A stretch of 64,000 bases of DNA from NCBI GenBank assembly GCA_039185015.1, contig JBCDAU010000007.1, positions 1-64,000 of the forward strand, written 5' to 3'. The number at the start of each line of letters is the position of its first letter. The first letter of the stretch is position 1. The position numbers and the translations under genes were made by a program. The notes beneath the pieces were generated by a model that had not been told where the DNA came from, ran no database searches, and saw only the letters and a list, made by a program, of their open reading frames with translations. The stretch comes from JBCBSZ01 sp039185015. Its GTDB lineage: Bacteria; Actinomycetota; Acidimicrobiia; Acidimicrobiales; Poriferisodalaceae. Shown here one piece after another: positions 9,006-16,977 of this stretch.

Positions 9006-10684
9006 GCGACCACCAGCGGGTGCCCGAACCCGAGCTCGTCGCGGAGGGCTCCGACGATCTCGCCGTGGGTCACGCCGGCCTCGGCCGCTTCGACGACCTT
9101 GGCGTAGATGTTCTGGTCCTCGCTCTGTGCCGCGCGGCGCAGGGCCGTCAGCGCACCGTCGACCTGCGCCCGGCTCCTCGCCGCCTTCGACGCGACGAAG
9201 GCCTCGACGTGGGCGCGCATGGCGGCCGGGTCCGGACGCATCGGTGGGGGAGGGCTGCCATCGTCGTCGCGCTGGTAGCAGTTCACGCCGACGATGCGCT
9301 CGTCGCCGTTGTCGATCCGCTCCTGGGCCGCCAGCGCCGACCGGCCGATCATGGACTGGACGAGTCCGGAGCCGACCGCCTCGTACATCCCGCCGGCAGC
9401 GTCGACTTGGTCCATCACCGCGAGGATCTCGGCCTCCATCTGATCCGTGAGCGTTTCGACGTAGTACGACCCGCCGAGCGGATCGATCACGTCGCACAGA
9501 TGGGCCTCTTCGCGGAGGATGTTCTGGGTCGCGACGGCGATGCGGGCGGTCTCCTCGGTCGGGCACGTGATGGCCTCGTCGTAGGCATCGGTGTGCATCG
9601 ACTGGAGCCCGGAGAGGATTCCCCCCACCGCTTGCACCGCGACGCGGGCGATGTTGTTGAGGGGCTGCTGCGCCGTGAGGTCGACGCCGCTGGTCTGACC
9701 GTGGAACTTGAAGCGCCACGAGCGCGGATCTCGGGCGCCGAGCCGCTCCTTGGCGACCCGGGCCCAGATCCGGCGCCCAGCCCGGAACTTGGCGACCTCC
9801 TCGAACAGCGAGATCGAGACGTCGAAGAAGAAGGTGAAGCGGGGGAGGATCTCGTCAGGGTGCATCCCCCGTGCGAAGCAGTCCTCCGCGTACTGGATCG
9901 CCGTCGACAGCGTGAACCCCATCGTCTCGGCCGGTGTCGCGCCCGCCTGCTGCATGTGCTGACCGACCACCGACACGGGGTTCCAGTTCGGCACCGCCTC
10001 GGTGCAGTACTCGACGTGATCGACGAGCAGCCGGCGCGAGCCCGGCTGGGACAGTCGGTAGAACATGTGGTTCGCGACGAAGTGCGAGATGTAGTCCGAC
10101 TGGTTCGACGTGCCGGTGATGCGATCGAACGGGACGCCCCGCCGCTTGGCCACGCCGAGCACGAAGGCGAGCAGGGTGAAGGGCGTGGGGTCGTTCATCG
10201 CCGTCGAGATCTCGCCGAGCGGCACACCGTCGAGGGCGGTGTCCATGTGGTCGACGTCGTTGACGACCGTTCCGCAGGTGCCGAGGAGGGGGAGGGGGAC
10301 CTCGTCGCAGTCGAGCCCCCGGAAACCTGAGTTGCACGGCAGCAGCGAGATGGCGCTGGCTCCGTCGGCGAGGAGCATCCGGATGCGCTCGTTGTAATCG
10401 GCCGGCGTGCCGAGGCCGATCAACTGGCGCTGCGTCCAGGTCCGCCCCCGGTACATCGTCGGGTAGATGCCGCGGGTGAACGGCGCCTCGCCCGGGAAGC
10501 CGAGATCGTCGACGTAGCGCGAACCGTCCCAGTCGTCGGGGCCGTAGATCGGCTGGATCTCGATGCCCGAGCGGTTGCGTACCGCCCCGTCGTCGGGGAC
10601 GCCGGCGCGGTACGCCTGCTCCCACCGCTCCTTCGCCGCACCGAAGCCCGGCAACGTCAACTGCATCGGTTCGACGGACGTCAT
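9002..10684 (-). CDS. Divergent cobalamin-dependent acyl-CoA mutase, large (catalytic) subunit
   Basis: 560 aa TIM-barrel subunit without its own B12 domain, as in isobutyryl-CoA and 2-hydroxyisobutyryl-CoA mutases. The family is clear from PFTRGIYPTMYRGRTWT near residue 68, QHMQQAGAT near 242, FHGQTSG and the DEAITCPTEETARIA block. Key substrate residues differ. The methylmalonyl-CoA mutase motif WTIRQYAGF reads WTQRQLIGL, so the Tyr89 position is Leu88. By eye, Arg207, which binds the methylmalonyl carboxylate, aligns with Asn205, and Tyr243 aligns with Gln242, while His244 is kept (His243). The FDLPTxxGYDSD segment is replaced by LLPCNSGFRGLDCDEV. It is therefore unlikely to act on methylmalonyl-CoA; the substrate is unknown. 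It starts within the stop of the B12-subunit gene. Confidence 0.85.
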   Translation of the reverse strand: MTSVEPMQLTLPGFGAAKERWEQAYRAGVPDDGAVRNRSGIEIQPIYGPDDWDGSRYVDDLGFPGEAPFTRGIYPTMYRGRTWTQRQLIGLGTPADYNERIRMLLADGASAISLLPCNSGFRGLDCDEVPLPLLGTCGTVVNDVDHMDTALDGVPLGEISTAMNDPTPFTLLAFVLGVAKRRGVPFDRITGTSNQSDYISHFVANHMFYRLSQPGSRRLLVDHVEYCTEAVPNWNPVSVVGQHMQQAGATPAETMGFTLSTAIQYAEDCFARGMHPDEILPRFTFFFDVSISLFEEVAKFRAGRRIWARVAKERLGARDPRSWRFKFHGQTSGVDLTAQQPLNNIARVAVQAVGGILSGLQSMHTDAYDEAITCPTEETARIAVATQNILREEAHLCDVIDPLGGSYYVETLTDQMEAEILAVMDQVDAAGGMYEAVGSGLVQSMIGRSALAAQERIDNGDERIVGVNCYQRDDDGSPPPPMRPDPAAMRAHVEAFVASKAARSRAQVDGALTALRRAAQSEDQNIYAKVVEAAEAGVTHGEIVGALRDELGFGHPLVVA

Positions 10685-11154
10685 GCCCCGAATCCCTCCC
10701 GCTCGTGCGAGCGCAGTTGCGCCTCGCGCCCCCAGCGCTCCACCGCGTCGACGATCCGCTCCCTCGACGATCCCGGCCCGAAGACCTCCCGGACGCCGGC
10801 GCCGGTGAGCGCCGGGACCTCGGAGTCGGGAACGATCCCGCCGACCACGACTGCCACGTGGTCGAGTCCGGCCTCGCGCAGCGCCGTCATGAGGTCCGGG
10901 ACGATCAGGTGGTCGGTCGCCAGTGACGACACGCCGATGACGTCGACGTCCTCCTGGAGCGCGAGCGCGACGACCGCGGAGATCTCCTGCCACGGCGGCG
11001 TGTAGACGACCTCGTGGCCGGCGTCGCGGAGGAAGGCGGCGACGAGGCGTGACCCCCGGTCGTGGCCATCGAAGCCGATCTTGGTCACGAGGACGCGCAG
11101 TGGTGCGGCCTCGTGGTCGGCGGTGCCGATCGGTGCGGCGGTCGTGTCCTGCAT
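10681..11154 (-). CDS. Cobalamin-binding small subunit of the acyl-CoA mutase
   Basis: 157 aa, mostly a single B12-binding Rossmann-like domain. The cobalt-ligand motif DxHxxG is present as GFDGHDRGSRLVA, followed by the SSLATDH loop and a GGIVP loop that hold the dimethylbenzimidazole tail. The start MQDTTAAP at 11154 is preferred over an in-frame ATG at 11211, which would overlap the palindromic operator. It is the first gene of the operon and overlaps the catalytic subunit gene by four bases. A split large/small arrangement is characteristic of isobutyryl-CoA, 2-hydroxyisobutyryl-CoA and related mutases rather than of methylmalonyl-CoA mutase. Confidence 0.88.
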   Translation of the reverse strand: MQDTTAAPIGTADHEAAPLRVLVTKIGFDGHDRGSRLVAAFLRDAGHEVVYTPPWQEISAVVALALQEDVDVIGVSSLATDHLIVPDLMTALREAGLDHVAVVVGGIVPDSEVPALTGAGVREVFGPGSSRERIVDAVERWGREAQLRSHEREGFGA

Positions 11155-11207
11155 GCGCTGGTGCCCCCTTCGCCTCGAGTCCGTTGTAGTCGAGATCTTC
11201 CCATTAG

Positions 11208-11219
11208 ACAAGCGCTTGT
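11208..11219. promoter_or_regulatory. Perfect 12-bp palindrome, candidate TetR operator of the mutase operon
   Basis: ACAAGCGCTTGT reads the same on both strands and lies about 55 bp upstream of the start of the B12-subunit gene, in the 209-bp gap between the divergent mutase operon and the Hsp70-fusion gene. Short palindromes of this kind are typical TetR operators. The TetR gene at the end of the operon is the obvious candidate to bind it. The sequence is seen; the binding partner is inferred. Confidence 0.5.
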
Positions 11220-11363
11220 TCAGTTAAGCGGCTCGCCCGTCGGACAGGAGTCGGTGCTGGCTCGTCGTGCGCGGGCGGCTCGGTCACGCCGGTTCGATGG
11301 ACAGCCATCCCGGCGGGTCCGCGGATACTGTGGTCCGCTCTGGTCGGAGGCGGACGAGGCGAC

Positions 11364-13946
11364 GTGGCGTACGAGCTGGGTGTCGATCTGGGGACGACGT
11401 TCACGGCGGCCGCGCTCCACCGCGACGGCGAGGTCGAGGTCGTCGAGCTGGGCGGACGCGCGGCGACGATCCCGTCGGTCGTCTACGTCCGCGACGACGG
11501 GGCGATGCTCATCGGCGACGCTGCGGTTCGTCGGGCGATCTCCGAACCGGCGAGCGTCTCCCGTGAGTTCAAGCGCCGCATCGGCGACCCGACCCCGATC
11601 TTCGTCGCCGGCCAGCCCTTCGCCGCCGAGACGCTCTCCGGTCACCTCCTGCGGGCCGTCGTCGACCAGGTCGCCGAGCGTGAGGGCGGGCCGCCCGAAC
11701 GGCTGGCTGTCACGCACCCCGCCAACTGGGGCACCTACAAGCTCTCGCTCCTGAAGGAGGCCATCGCCGCAGCCGGCTTCGAGGACGTCCTCACCCTCGC
11801 CGAGCCCGAAGCAGCCGCGATCCACTACGCCACGCTCGAACGGGTCGACCCCGGCCGCACCGTCGGCGTCTTCGACCTCGGCGGTGGCACCTTCGACGCC
11901 TCGATCCTGCGCAAGCTGCCCGAGGGCTTCGAGGTGCTCGGCCGACCCGAGGGCATCGAGCGGCTCGGCGGCATCGACTTCGATGAGGCGGTCTTCGCGC
12001 AGGTCAACAAGTCGCTCGCTGGATCGTTGGCGCAGCTCGACCCAGAGGATCCGGCGGCGATGGCCGCGGTCGCCCGCCTGCGCGACGACTGCGCCGACGC
12101 CAAGGAGGTGCTGTCGGTCGACACGCAGGTCACGATCCCGGTCGTGCTGCCCACGGTGCAGACGGAGATCCGCATCACCCGCGCCGAGCTCGAGCAGCTG
12201 ATCCGACCGAGCCTGGGCGACGCGATCGGCTCGATGCGACGAGCGGTCCGCGGTGCCGGCATCGAGCTCGGCGATCTCGACGTCGTGTTGCTGGTCGGCG
12301 GAAGCAGCCGAATCCCGCTCGTCGCCCAGCTCGTCGCCGGCGAGCTCGGGCGCCCCGTGGCCGTCGACGTCCACCCGAAGCACTCGGTGGCCATGGGGGC
12401 AGCGTGGGCCGCCGCTGGCGCGGGCGCCGCCGAGGAGGCTGCTGCCGTCACCGCTGCGCCGCCCGCGGTCCCACCGCCGCCGGCGACTCCGACGGTCGAC
12501 GAGGCTCCCGAGGTCGCGGCCGCGCCGACTCCTACCCGCCAGCAGGAGACCGCGGTCGCCGACGCCGTCGCTCCCCGCACGCCCGATGCGGCGTCGACGC
12601 CCGACGCCATCCCCGATCGCAAGCGGGAGACCGCCGTCACCGAGGCGGCACCGCCGCCACTGGATGGGTCCAACAACGGCGACGAGGTGGCGGCGTCCGC
12701 CGCCGTGGCGTCAGCAGCCTCACCGCCCCCGCCCCCGCCGACGGTCCCGACCGCTCCCGAGATCCTCCCCGTGGATCAGGTCAAGGACCGGCAGACCGGC
12801 CTGCTGGTCGGCGGCGCGCTGGTGATCATCGCTGCGATCGTCGCTGGCGTCTTCCTCGTGCGGGGCGGCGGGGACGGCGACGACGGCCCGACCGACGTCA
12901 CGACCGCCGACACCGTGGCGCCCACCACGGTCGCCCCACCGCTCGAGACCGAGCCACCGCTCACCACCGTCGCACCACCTCCCGAGACCGAGGCGCCGGC
13001 GCCGCCGACCGAGCTGACCCCGCTGACCGCAGCCACGCTGGGCGGGTCGGGCTTCGACCTCGCCACCATCCCGCTGGGCCCCAACCCGGTCAACGCCGAG
13101 GTCGGATTCGGTTCGCTGTGGGTCGCCATGCACAACAGCAGCGAGGTGTGGCGGATCAACGTGGACACCCTGGAGATCGAGGCCCGGATCTTCACCGGCC
13201 CCTCACCGCTCGCGCTGCTGCCGACCTCCCGTGGACTCTGGGTCGGCAACGCGAACGGCAACACCGTCTCGCTGATCGACCCCGACGCCAACGCCGTCGT
13301 GGCCGAGATCGAGGTCGGCCCGAGCCCGTTCGGGATGACCTCGGTCGAGGGCAGCGTCTTCGTCGCCGTGCGAGCTGCTCAGCAGATCGTCGAGATCGAC
13401 GAGGCGACGGCGACGGTGGTCTCGCGGTCGCCCGACCTCGGTGCCGAGCCGGCGACCGTTCAGCTCTCCGGCAACGCGCTCTGGGCCGCCGGGGTCAAGG
13501 AGTTCGACGTCGTGTGGCGCCTGCAGGTCCGCGACCTCACTGCCGTCGAGACCTTCCCGCAGCTGCTCGGCCCCGACCGTGGGGACGTCGAGCGGCCCGG
13601 CCCGATCCACTTCGAGGCCAACACGACGTGCCAGTGCGCCTACATCAACTACGGCGAGCCGGATGTGTTGCTCCAGCTCGATCCCTTCACCGGTGCCGAG
13701 ATCGGCCGGGTCGACGTCGGGCGACGGGCGATCTTCCGCATCGGGCCGGACGCGCTGTGGGTCGCCCCGGTGGGCAGCACGCAGGTCCAGGTCCTCGATC
13801 CCGACACCCTCCAGCTGATCGGGCTGATCGAGACCAACTCGCTGCTGGAGGAGCGCCTCTTCGCGGTGAGCGAGGAGGCGCTCTTCGTCTTCCACGACGT
13901 GGGCGGCGGCACGATCGGCCTGACGCGTGCCACCCCGATCGGCTGA
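11364..13946 (+). CDS. Membrane-anchored Hsp70-type ATPase fused to an extracytoplasmic beta-propeller
   Basis: 860 aa from a GTG start with GGAGG upstream and a TACTGT -10-like hexamer at 11326. Residues 1-355 form an Hsp70/actin ATPase domain: phosphate-1 GVDLGTTFTAAAL, phosphate-2 VFDLGGGTFDASIL, adenosine motif LLVGGSSRIPL. There is no Hsp70 peptide-binding domain. A Pro/Ala-rich linker of about 115 residues includes RQQETAV and RKRETAV. One membrane segment follows (GLLVGGALVIIAAIVAGVFLV, about residues 478-498), then a Thr/Pro-rich stalk and a C-terminal region of about 310 residues with YVTN/NHL-type propeller blades (for example GLWVGNANGNTVSLIDP). The ATPase faces the cytoplasm and the propeller the outside, so a sensor or assembly role is plausible but unproven. 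Confidence 0.8.
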   Translation: MAYELGVDLGTTFTAAALHRDGEVEVVELGGRAATIPSVVYVRDDGAMLIGDAAVRRAISEPASVSREFKRRIGDPTPIFVAGQPFAAETLSGHLLRAVVDQVAEREGGPPERLAVTHPANWGTYKLSLLKEAIAAAGFEDVLTLAEPEAAAIHYATLERVDPGRTVGVFDLGGGTFDASILRKLPEGFEVLGRPEGIERLGGIDFDEAVFAQVNKSLAGSLAQLDPEDPAAMAAVARLRDDCADAKEVLSVDTQVTIPVVLPTVQTEIRITRAELEQLIRPSLGDAIGSMRRAVRGAGIELGDLDVVLLVGGSSRIPLVAQLVAGELGRPVAVDVHPKHSVAMGAAWAAAGAGAAEEAAAVTAAPPAVPPPPATPTVDEAPEVAAAPTPTRQQETAVADAVAPRTPDAASTPDAIPDRKRETAVTEAAPPPLDGSNNGDEVAASAAVASAASPPPPPPTVPTAPEILPVDQVKDRQTGLLVGGALVIIAAIVAGVFLVRGGGDGDDGPTDVTTADTVAPTTVAPPLETEPPLTTVAPPPETEAPAPPTELTPLTAATLGGSGFDLATIPLGPNPVNAEVGFGSLWVAMHNSSEVWRINVDTLEIEARIFTGPSPLALLPTSRGLWVGNANGNTVSLIDPDANAVVAEIEVGPSPFGMTSVEGSVFVAVRAAQQIVEIDEATATVVSRSPDLGAEPATVQLSGNALWAAGVKEFDVVWRLQVRDLTAVETFPQLLGPDRGDVERPGPIHFEANTTCQCAYINYGEPDVLLQLDPFTGAEIGRVDVGRRAIFRIGPDALWVAPVGSTQVQVLDPDTLQLIGLIETNSLLEERLFAVSEEALFVFHDVGGGTIGLTRATPIG

Positions 13947-13977
13947 GGTCGCCGTCGAGCGTGGTCGAGGTCGAGTC

Positions 13978-14229
13978 GTGAACGAGCCATCGGAGAGCTT
14001 CCTCGCGTCGCTCCCTCGGAAGCGGATGGCGGCCGGCATCGTGTTCCTCCGCGCAGACCGGCGCGTGCTGTTGGCGGACCCGGCCGCGGAGCTGTCCGAG
14101 TGGCGGTGGTTCGGTGTCGCCGATGCCGTGTCGGTGCTGGCGGATCGCGTCGGTCGCCGGCTCACCGCGTGCTTGGTCGACGGTGAACCCGCCACGGGGC
14201 TGTACCTCGAGGATCAGGTGCCCGTCTGA
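13978..14229 (+). pseudogene. Nudix hydrolase remnant lacking the Nudix box
   Basis: The frame begins with a GTG (VNEPSESFLASLPRKRMAAGI) and is only 83 codons long. The opening FLASLPRKRMAAGIVFLRADRRVLLADP is the usual N-terminus of a Nudix hydrolase. It then jumps directly to AAELSEWRWFGVADAVSVLADRVGRRL and ends GLYLEDQ, which resembles the C-terminal part of the same family. The middle, including the catalytic GX5EX7REUXEEXGU box, is missing without disturbing the frame. An internal deletion of roughly 60 codons explains this. Without the box the product cannot bind the catalytic magnesium, so I call it a pseudogene; a small repurposed protein cannot be excluded. Confidence 0.6.
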
Positions 14230-14310
14230 GGGACGCTCATGGCGCGCGCGTCGCGCGGCGGGGCAGCCGGTGTGCATGGACGTCACCGAACACATCAGCC
14301 ACCGACGCTG

Positions 14311-14700
14311 TCACCGAGGGCGATGATCGGACTCCACGCCGGCCATCACGAACAGCGCCGTCGCTCGCTCGGCCACGTCGGCGGTGTGCCAGGTGCCCGG
14401 CTCGTTCACCACTGCCTGACCAGCTCGCAGCAGAACGCTCGTGGTCTCGCCGTCACGTTCCTGGTGCACGGTCATCGAGCCGTCGAGGCAGATCACGAGC
14501 TCGGCGCCTTCGTGATGGACCTCCCAGACGTTCCAGTCCTCGGTGAACGTGAAGGTGCAGAGCAGCCGCCCCTCACCGTCGTCGTCTGCGTGCTGCTCTG
14601 CGTACGCCGCGGTCGCCGAGAGAACCTCCAGCCGTCCCCCGCTCCCCAGGTACACCGGGCTCGTGGAGATCTCGAACGGCTCACCCATCGCCTGATTCAA
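14311..14700 (-). CDS. Small single-domain cupin
   Basis: 129 aa forming one cupin barrel. Motif 1 is recognisable in WNVWEVHHEGAELVICLDG and motif 2 in AVVNEPGTWHTADV, so two or three histidines and one glutamate could bind a metal. The N-terminal 30 residues carry a repeated SGGRLEVLS-type strand. Such small cupins serve as sugar-binding, oxygenase or sensing proteins, and no specific function can be given. It is on the minus strand downstream of the TetR gene (106 bp), so the two may share a transcript. An in-frame alternative ATG lies four codons further in (MGEPFE). Confidence 0.65.
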   Translation of the reverse strand: MNQAMGEPFEISTSPVYLGSGGRLEVLSATAAYAEQHADDDGEGRLLCTFTFTEDWNVWEVHHEGAELVICLDGSMTVHQERDGETTSVLLRAGQAVVNEPGTWHTADVAERATALFVMAGVESDHRPR

Positions 14701-14805
14701 CCACCGAGCGGTCCGTACGGGAACAGCGACGTTGGGTCGAACGTCGGACCGCGTCTCGCACCGCCCGCGCGAGAGACGTGCCGGGACCCGAGGCCAGCTC
14801 GTCCG

Positions 14806-15522
14806 TCACGACCGAGGGTCGTCGCCGGTGCCGCCAGGCGTCTCGGCGTCGCATGAGCGCCAGGGCGCGTCGCCGAGGTTGGTCAGCAGGCCGTCGACGA
14901 AGCTCTCCAGCATCCACGTGAAGTAGTCGTCGGCCGACATGCCGGCCAGGGCGTACTGCCCCCGGCGCAGAAGCGGCAGCTCGCTCGGGTCGACCCCGAC
15001 GGGAACCGTCTCGACGCGGCCGGGGGTGCTGCGGCCCAGTGCCGCGTCGAGCTCGGCGCGGCGCTGCCGTTCGACCGATGCCGTGGTGAAATTGGCGACC
15101 GACGAGCCCAACGCGACGGCGTCGGGTGCGCTGATGCCGAACGCGGTCAGCTCCCGGACGAATCCCTCGATGGTCCGCAACCAGTTCGGTGAGTGCGTCC
15201 CGGTCCGGCCGAAGAAGTCGCCCAGTCCGTCGTACTCCAGAGCCAGGCTCCGTACCCCGTGGCCGATGCCGACCAGGTAGCTCGCGACGTCGTCGGTGTG
15301 CCCGGGGGGCATCACGTATCGGGCAGCGATCTCGTCGCCGGCGAGCGCGACCAGGTGGTCGCGATCGTCGACGTAGCGGTAGAGGCCCGAGATCGACACG
15401 CCGAGCTCGTCCGCGACCGACTGGAGCGTCAGGTCCCGGAGGCCGACCTCGATCGCCGCCGCGACGACCTGAGCGCGCGACAGGGCTGCGGGCCGACCCG
15501 GGGATCGGGACCGTCTCGGCAT
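14806..15522 (-). CDS. TetR family regulator
   Basis: 238 aa. The helix-turn-helix lies in LTLQSVADELGVSISGLYRYVDDRDHLVAL, preceded by a basic leader PRRSRSPGRPAALSRAQVV typical of the family. The remaining 180 residues are the ligand-binding domain, with an aromatic-rich LALEYDGLGDFFGRTG segment. It is divergent from the siderophore-binding lipoprotein gene across a 169-bp AT-richer gap, so it may regulate that gene and itself. No ligand can be inferred. The tail after MLESFVDGLLTNLG is a low-complexity extension. Confidence 0.83.
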   Translation of the reverse strand: MPRRSRSPGRPAALSRAQVVAAAIEVGLRDLTLQSVADELGVSISGLYRYVDDRDHLVALAGDEIAARYVMPPGHTDDVASYLVGIGHGVRSLALEYDGLGDFFGRTGTHSPNWLRTIEGFVRELTAFGISAPDAVALGSSVANFTTASVERQRRAELDAALGRSTPGRVETVPVGVDPSELPLLRRGQYALAGMSADDYFTWMLESFVDGLLTNLGDAPWRSCDAETPGGTGDDPRS

Positions 15523-15543
15523 CGAACGGAGCCTACCCGAAGC

Positions 15544-15557
15544 CTATTCGCAAATAG
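15544..15557. promoter_or_regulatory. Inverted repeat in an AT-rich divergent promoter region
   Basis: CTATTCGCAAATAG has 5-bp arms around a 4-bp centre and lies in the most AT-rich stretch of the neighbourhood (15541-15580), which also holds a repeated TTTTCAG. It is 22 bp before the TetR start and could be an operator or part of back-to-back promoters. It does not match the iron-regulator (IdeR/DtxR) consensus convincingly. Confidence 0.3.
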
Positions 15558-15691
15558 TTTTCAGAAATGACTTTTCAGTGTGTGGGGAGAGTGCCTACCA
15601 TCCCGTCGTGCCCGGACGCCGCGGCCTCGATCGGTCCGCCCTCGCGCCCGGGCCGTTCCCCGCGGTCGCTGCCCGAAAGGACCCCTGTCTC

Positions 15692-16819
15692 ATGAAGAGC
15701 CGCACCAACCGCCGCCCGTCGCCGTTCGTCCGCGTCGCCCTCGCGCTCTCGATGGTGCTCATGGCGGCGTGCGGCGGCGACGGCGGCGATCAGACCGAAG
15801 CCGCCGACACCGGTGCGTCGGGGTCGGCGTCGTCCGCCTCGGCGTCCGAACCGAGTGGCTCGGCCGGCGCATCGGCGCCGGCCGCCACCGAGGCGACCGA
15901 TGACGACTCGACCGATGAGCCGGACGCCGCACCCGAGTTCCGAACGATCGAGCACCTCGGCGGCACGACCGATGTGCCCGTCGACCCGAAGAACATCCTG
16001 GCGCTCGACGAGTACTCCGCCTTTCAGCTGTGGGACCTCGGCTTCGAGCCGACGACGGTCTACGCCTCGCTGTTGACCCTCTACACCGAGCCTGTCGCCA
16101 ACGAGATGGGTGTCGAGCTCACCGAACACCTGCTCGCCGACCCGGCGATCGAGGCCGCAGCCGCGATCGCTCCCGATCTCATCGTCAGCTTCGGTCATCC
16201 GGTCACCCTGGAGCGGTACGACCTCTGGAGCGAGGCCGGGCCGATGTTCCTCTACTCCGATGCGGCCCCCTGGCAGGAGCAGCTCACACGCGTCGGCGAG
16301 GCCCTGGGCGCAGAAGACGTCGCTGCTCAGCGCATCGCAGGGATCGACGCCGAGATCGCACGGATCGCCGCCGAGATCGACGCGGCCTTCGAGACGCCGC
16401 CGACGGTCTCGATCATGGGCAGCGGCGAGGGCTTCGGGCCCTTCGCCGCGCCCGCCATGCTGACCACCAGCGGGGCGTTGCTCGACCAACTCGGGTTGGA
16501 CCGCCCGGACGCGCAGCGCGTCGAGGTCAACCCGGCCCTCCCGCTCATCTTCTTCTCGGAGGAGACCCTCCTCGACCACGACGCCGACTTCGTCTTCGTG
16601 CTCGCCGACGGCGGCTTCTACGGCGATGGGATGGGCGACCTTCCGCTCTTCCCGAGCCTCACCGGCACCACCGCGAACGTCTCAGGCGAGTTCTGGCTGG
16701 GGACGTTTCCCTTCGCCGTCTCCTGGATCCTGGCCGACATCGAGGCGGTGCTCCTCGGCGACGGTGTGACCAGGACGGGGGCTGACGTGGTCGACCACTG
16801 GAACGCCTACCGGGGATAG
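15692..16819 (+). CDS. Iron-siderophore-type substrate-binding lipoprotein (orphan)
   Basis: 375 aa starting MKSRTNRRPS; the frame is open further upstream but that part looks non-coding. The signal peptide ends in a lipobox (SMVLMAAC), so the mature protein is lipid-anchored at Cys. A Ser/Ala/Glu/Asp-rich linker of about 60 residues precedes a FecB/FhuD-like binding domain: RTIEHLGGTTDVPVDPKNILALDEY at its start, IAPDLIVSFG in the middle, and a long connecting helix around AAQRIAGIDAEIARIAAEID. It would capture ferric siderophores or a similar chelate for import. The usual permease and ATPase genes are not adjacent, so the partners must be elsewhere. It is divergent from a TetR gene. Confidence 0.8.
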   Translation: MKSRTNRRPSPFVRVALALSMVLMAACGGDGGDQTEAADTGASGSASSASASEPSGSAGASAPAATEATDDDSTDEPDAAPEFRTIEHLGGTTDVPVDPKNILALDEYSAFQLWDLGFEPTTVYASLLTLYTEPVANEMGVELTEHLLADPAIEAAAAIAPDLIVSFGHPVTLERYDLWSEAGPMFLYSDAAPWQEQLTRVGEALGAEDVAAQRIAGIDAEIARIAAEIDAAFETPPTVSIMGSGEGFGPFAAPAMLTTSGALLDQLGLDRPDAQRVEVNPALPLIFFSEETLLDHDADFVFVLADGGFYGDGMGDLPLFPSLTGTTANVSGEFWLGTFPFAVSWILADIEAVLLGDGVTRTGADVVDHWNAYRG

Positions 16820-16977
16820 CCGGTCGAGATCACCAACGCGCCGACACCGGCAGCGTGTGGCGGAACCCATCGCAGAGCGTGTCTGTCGTGGTCGGTGGTG
16901 CCAGCGTGAAGGAGTGCCTTCGCGGCGAGCGCCCAGCCGGAGGCGCGAGGGGCGTCTCGCTGTACCGATCGCCCACG

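Noticed and set aside
8031..9719. A 562-residue frame as an extended MeaB
   Set aside because: The first 238 codons lie opposite the mutase frame and are Arg/Gly-rich; the MeaB family starts near MSSRSLAPPP.
9002..10993. A longer mutase start upstream of 10684
   Set aside because: The extra 103 residues overlap the B12-subunit gene and have no similarity to mutase N-termini; the ATG at 10684 matches the 4-base coupling seen elsewhere in the operon.
9002..11154. Calling the B12 enzyme methylmalonyl-CoA mutase
   Set aside because: The split subunits and the loss of Arg207 and Tyr89 equivalents argue against this substrate; only the family is certain.
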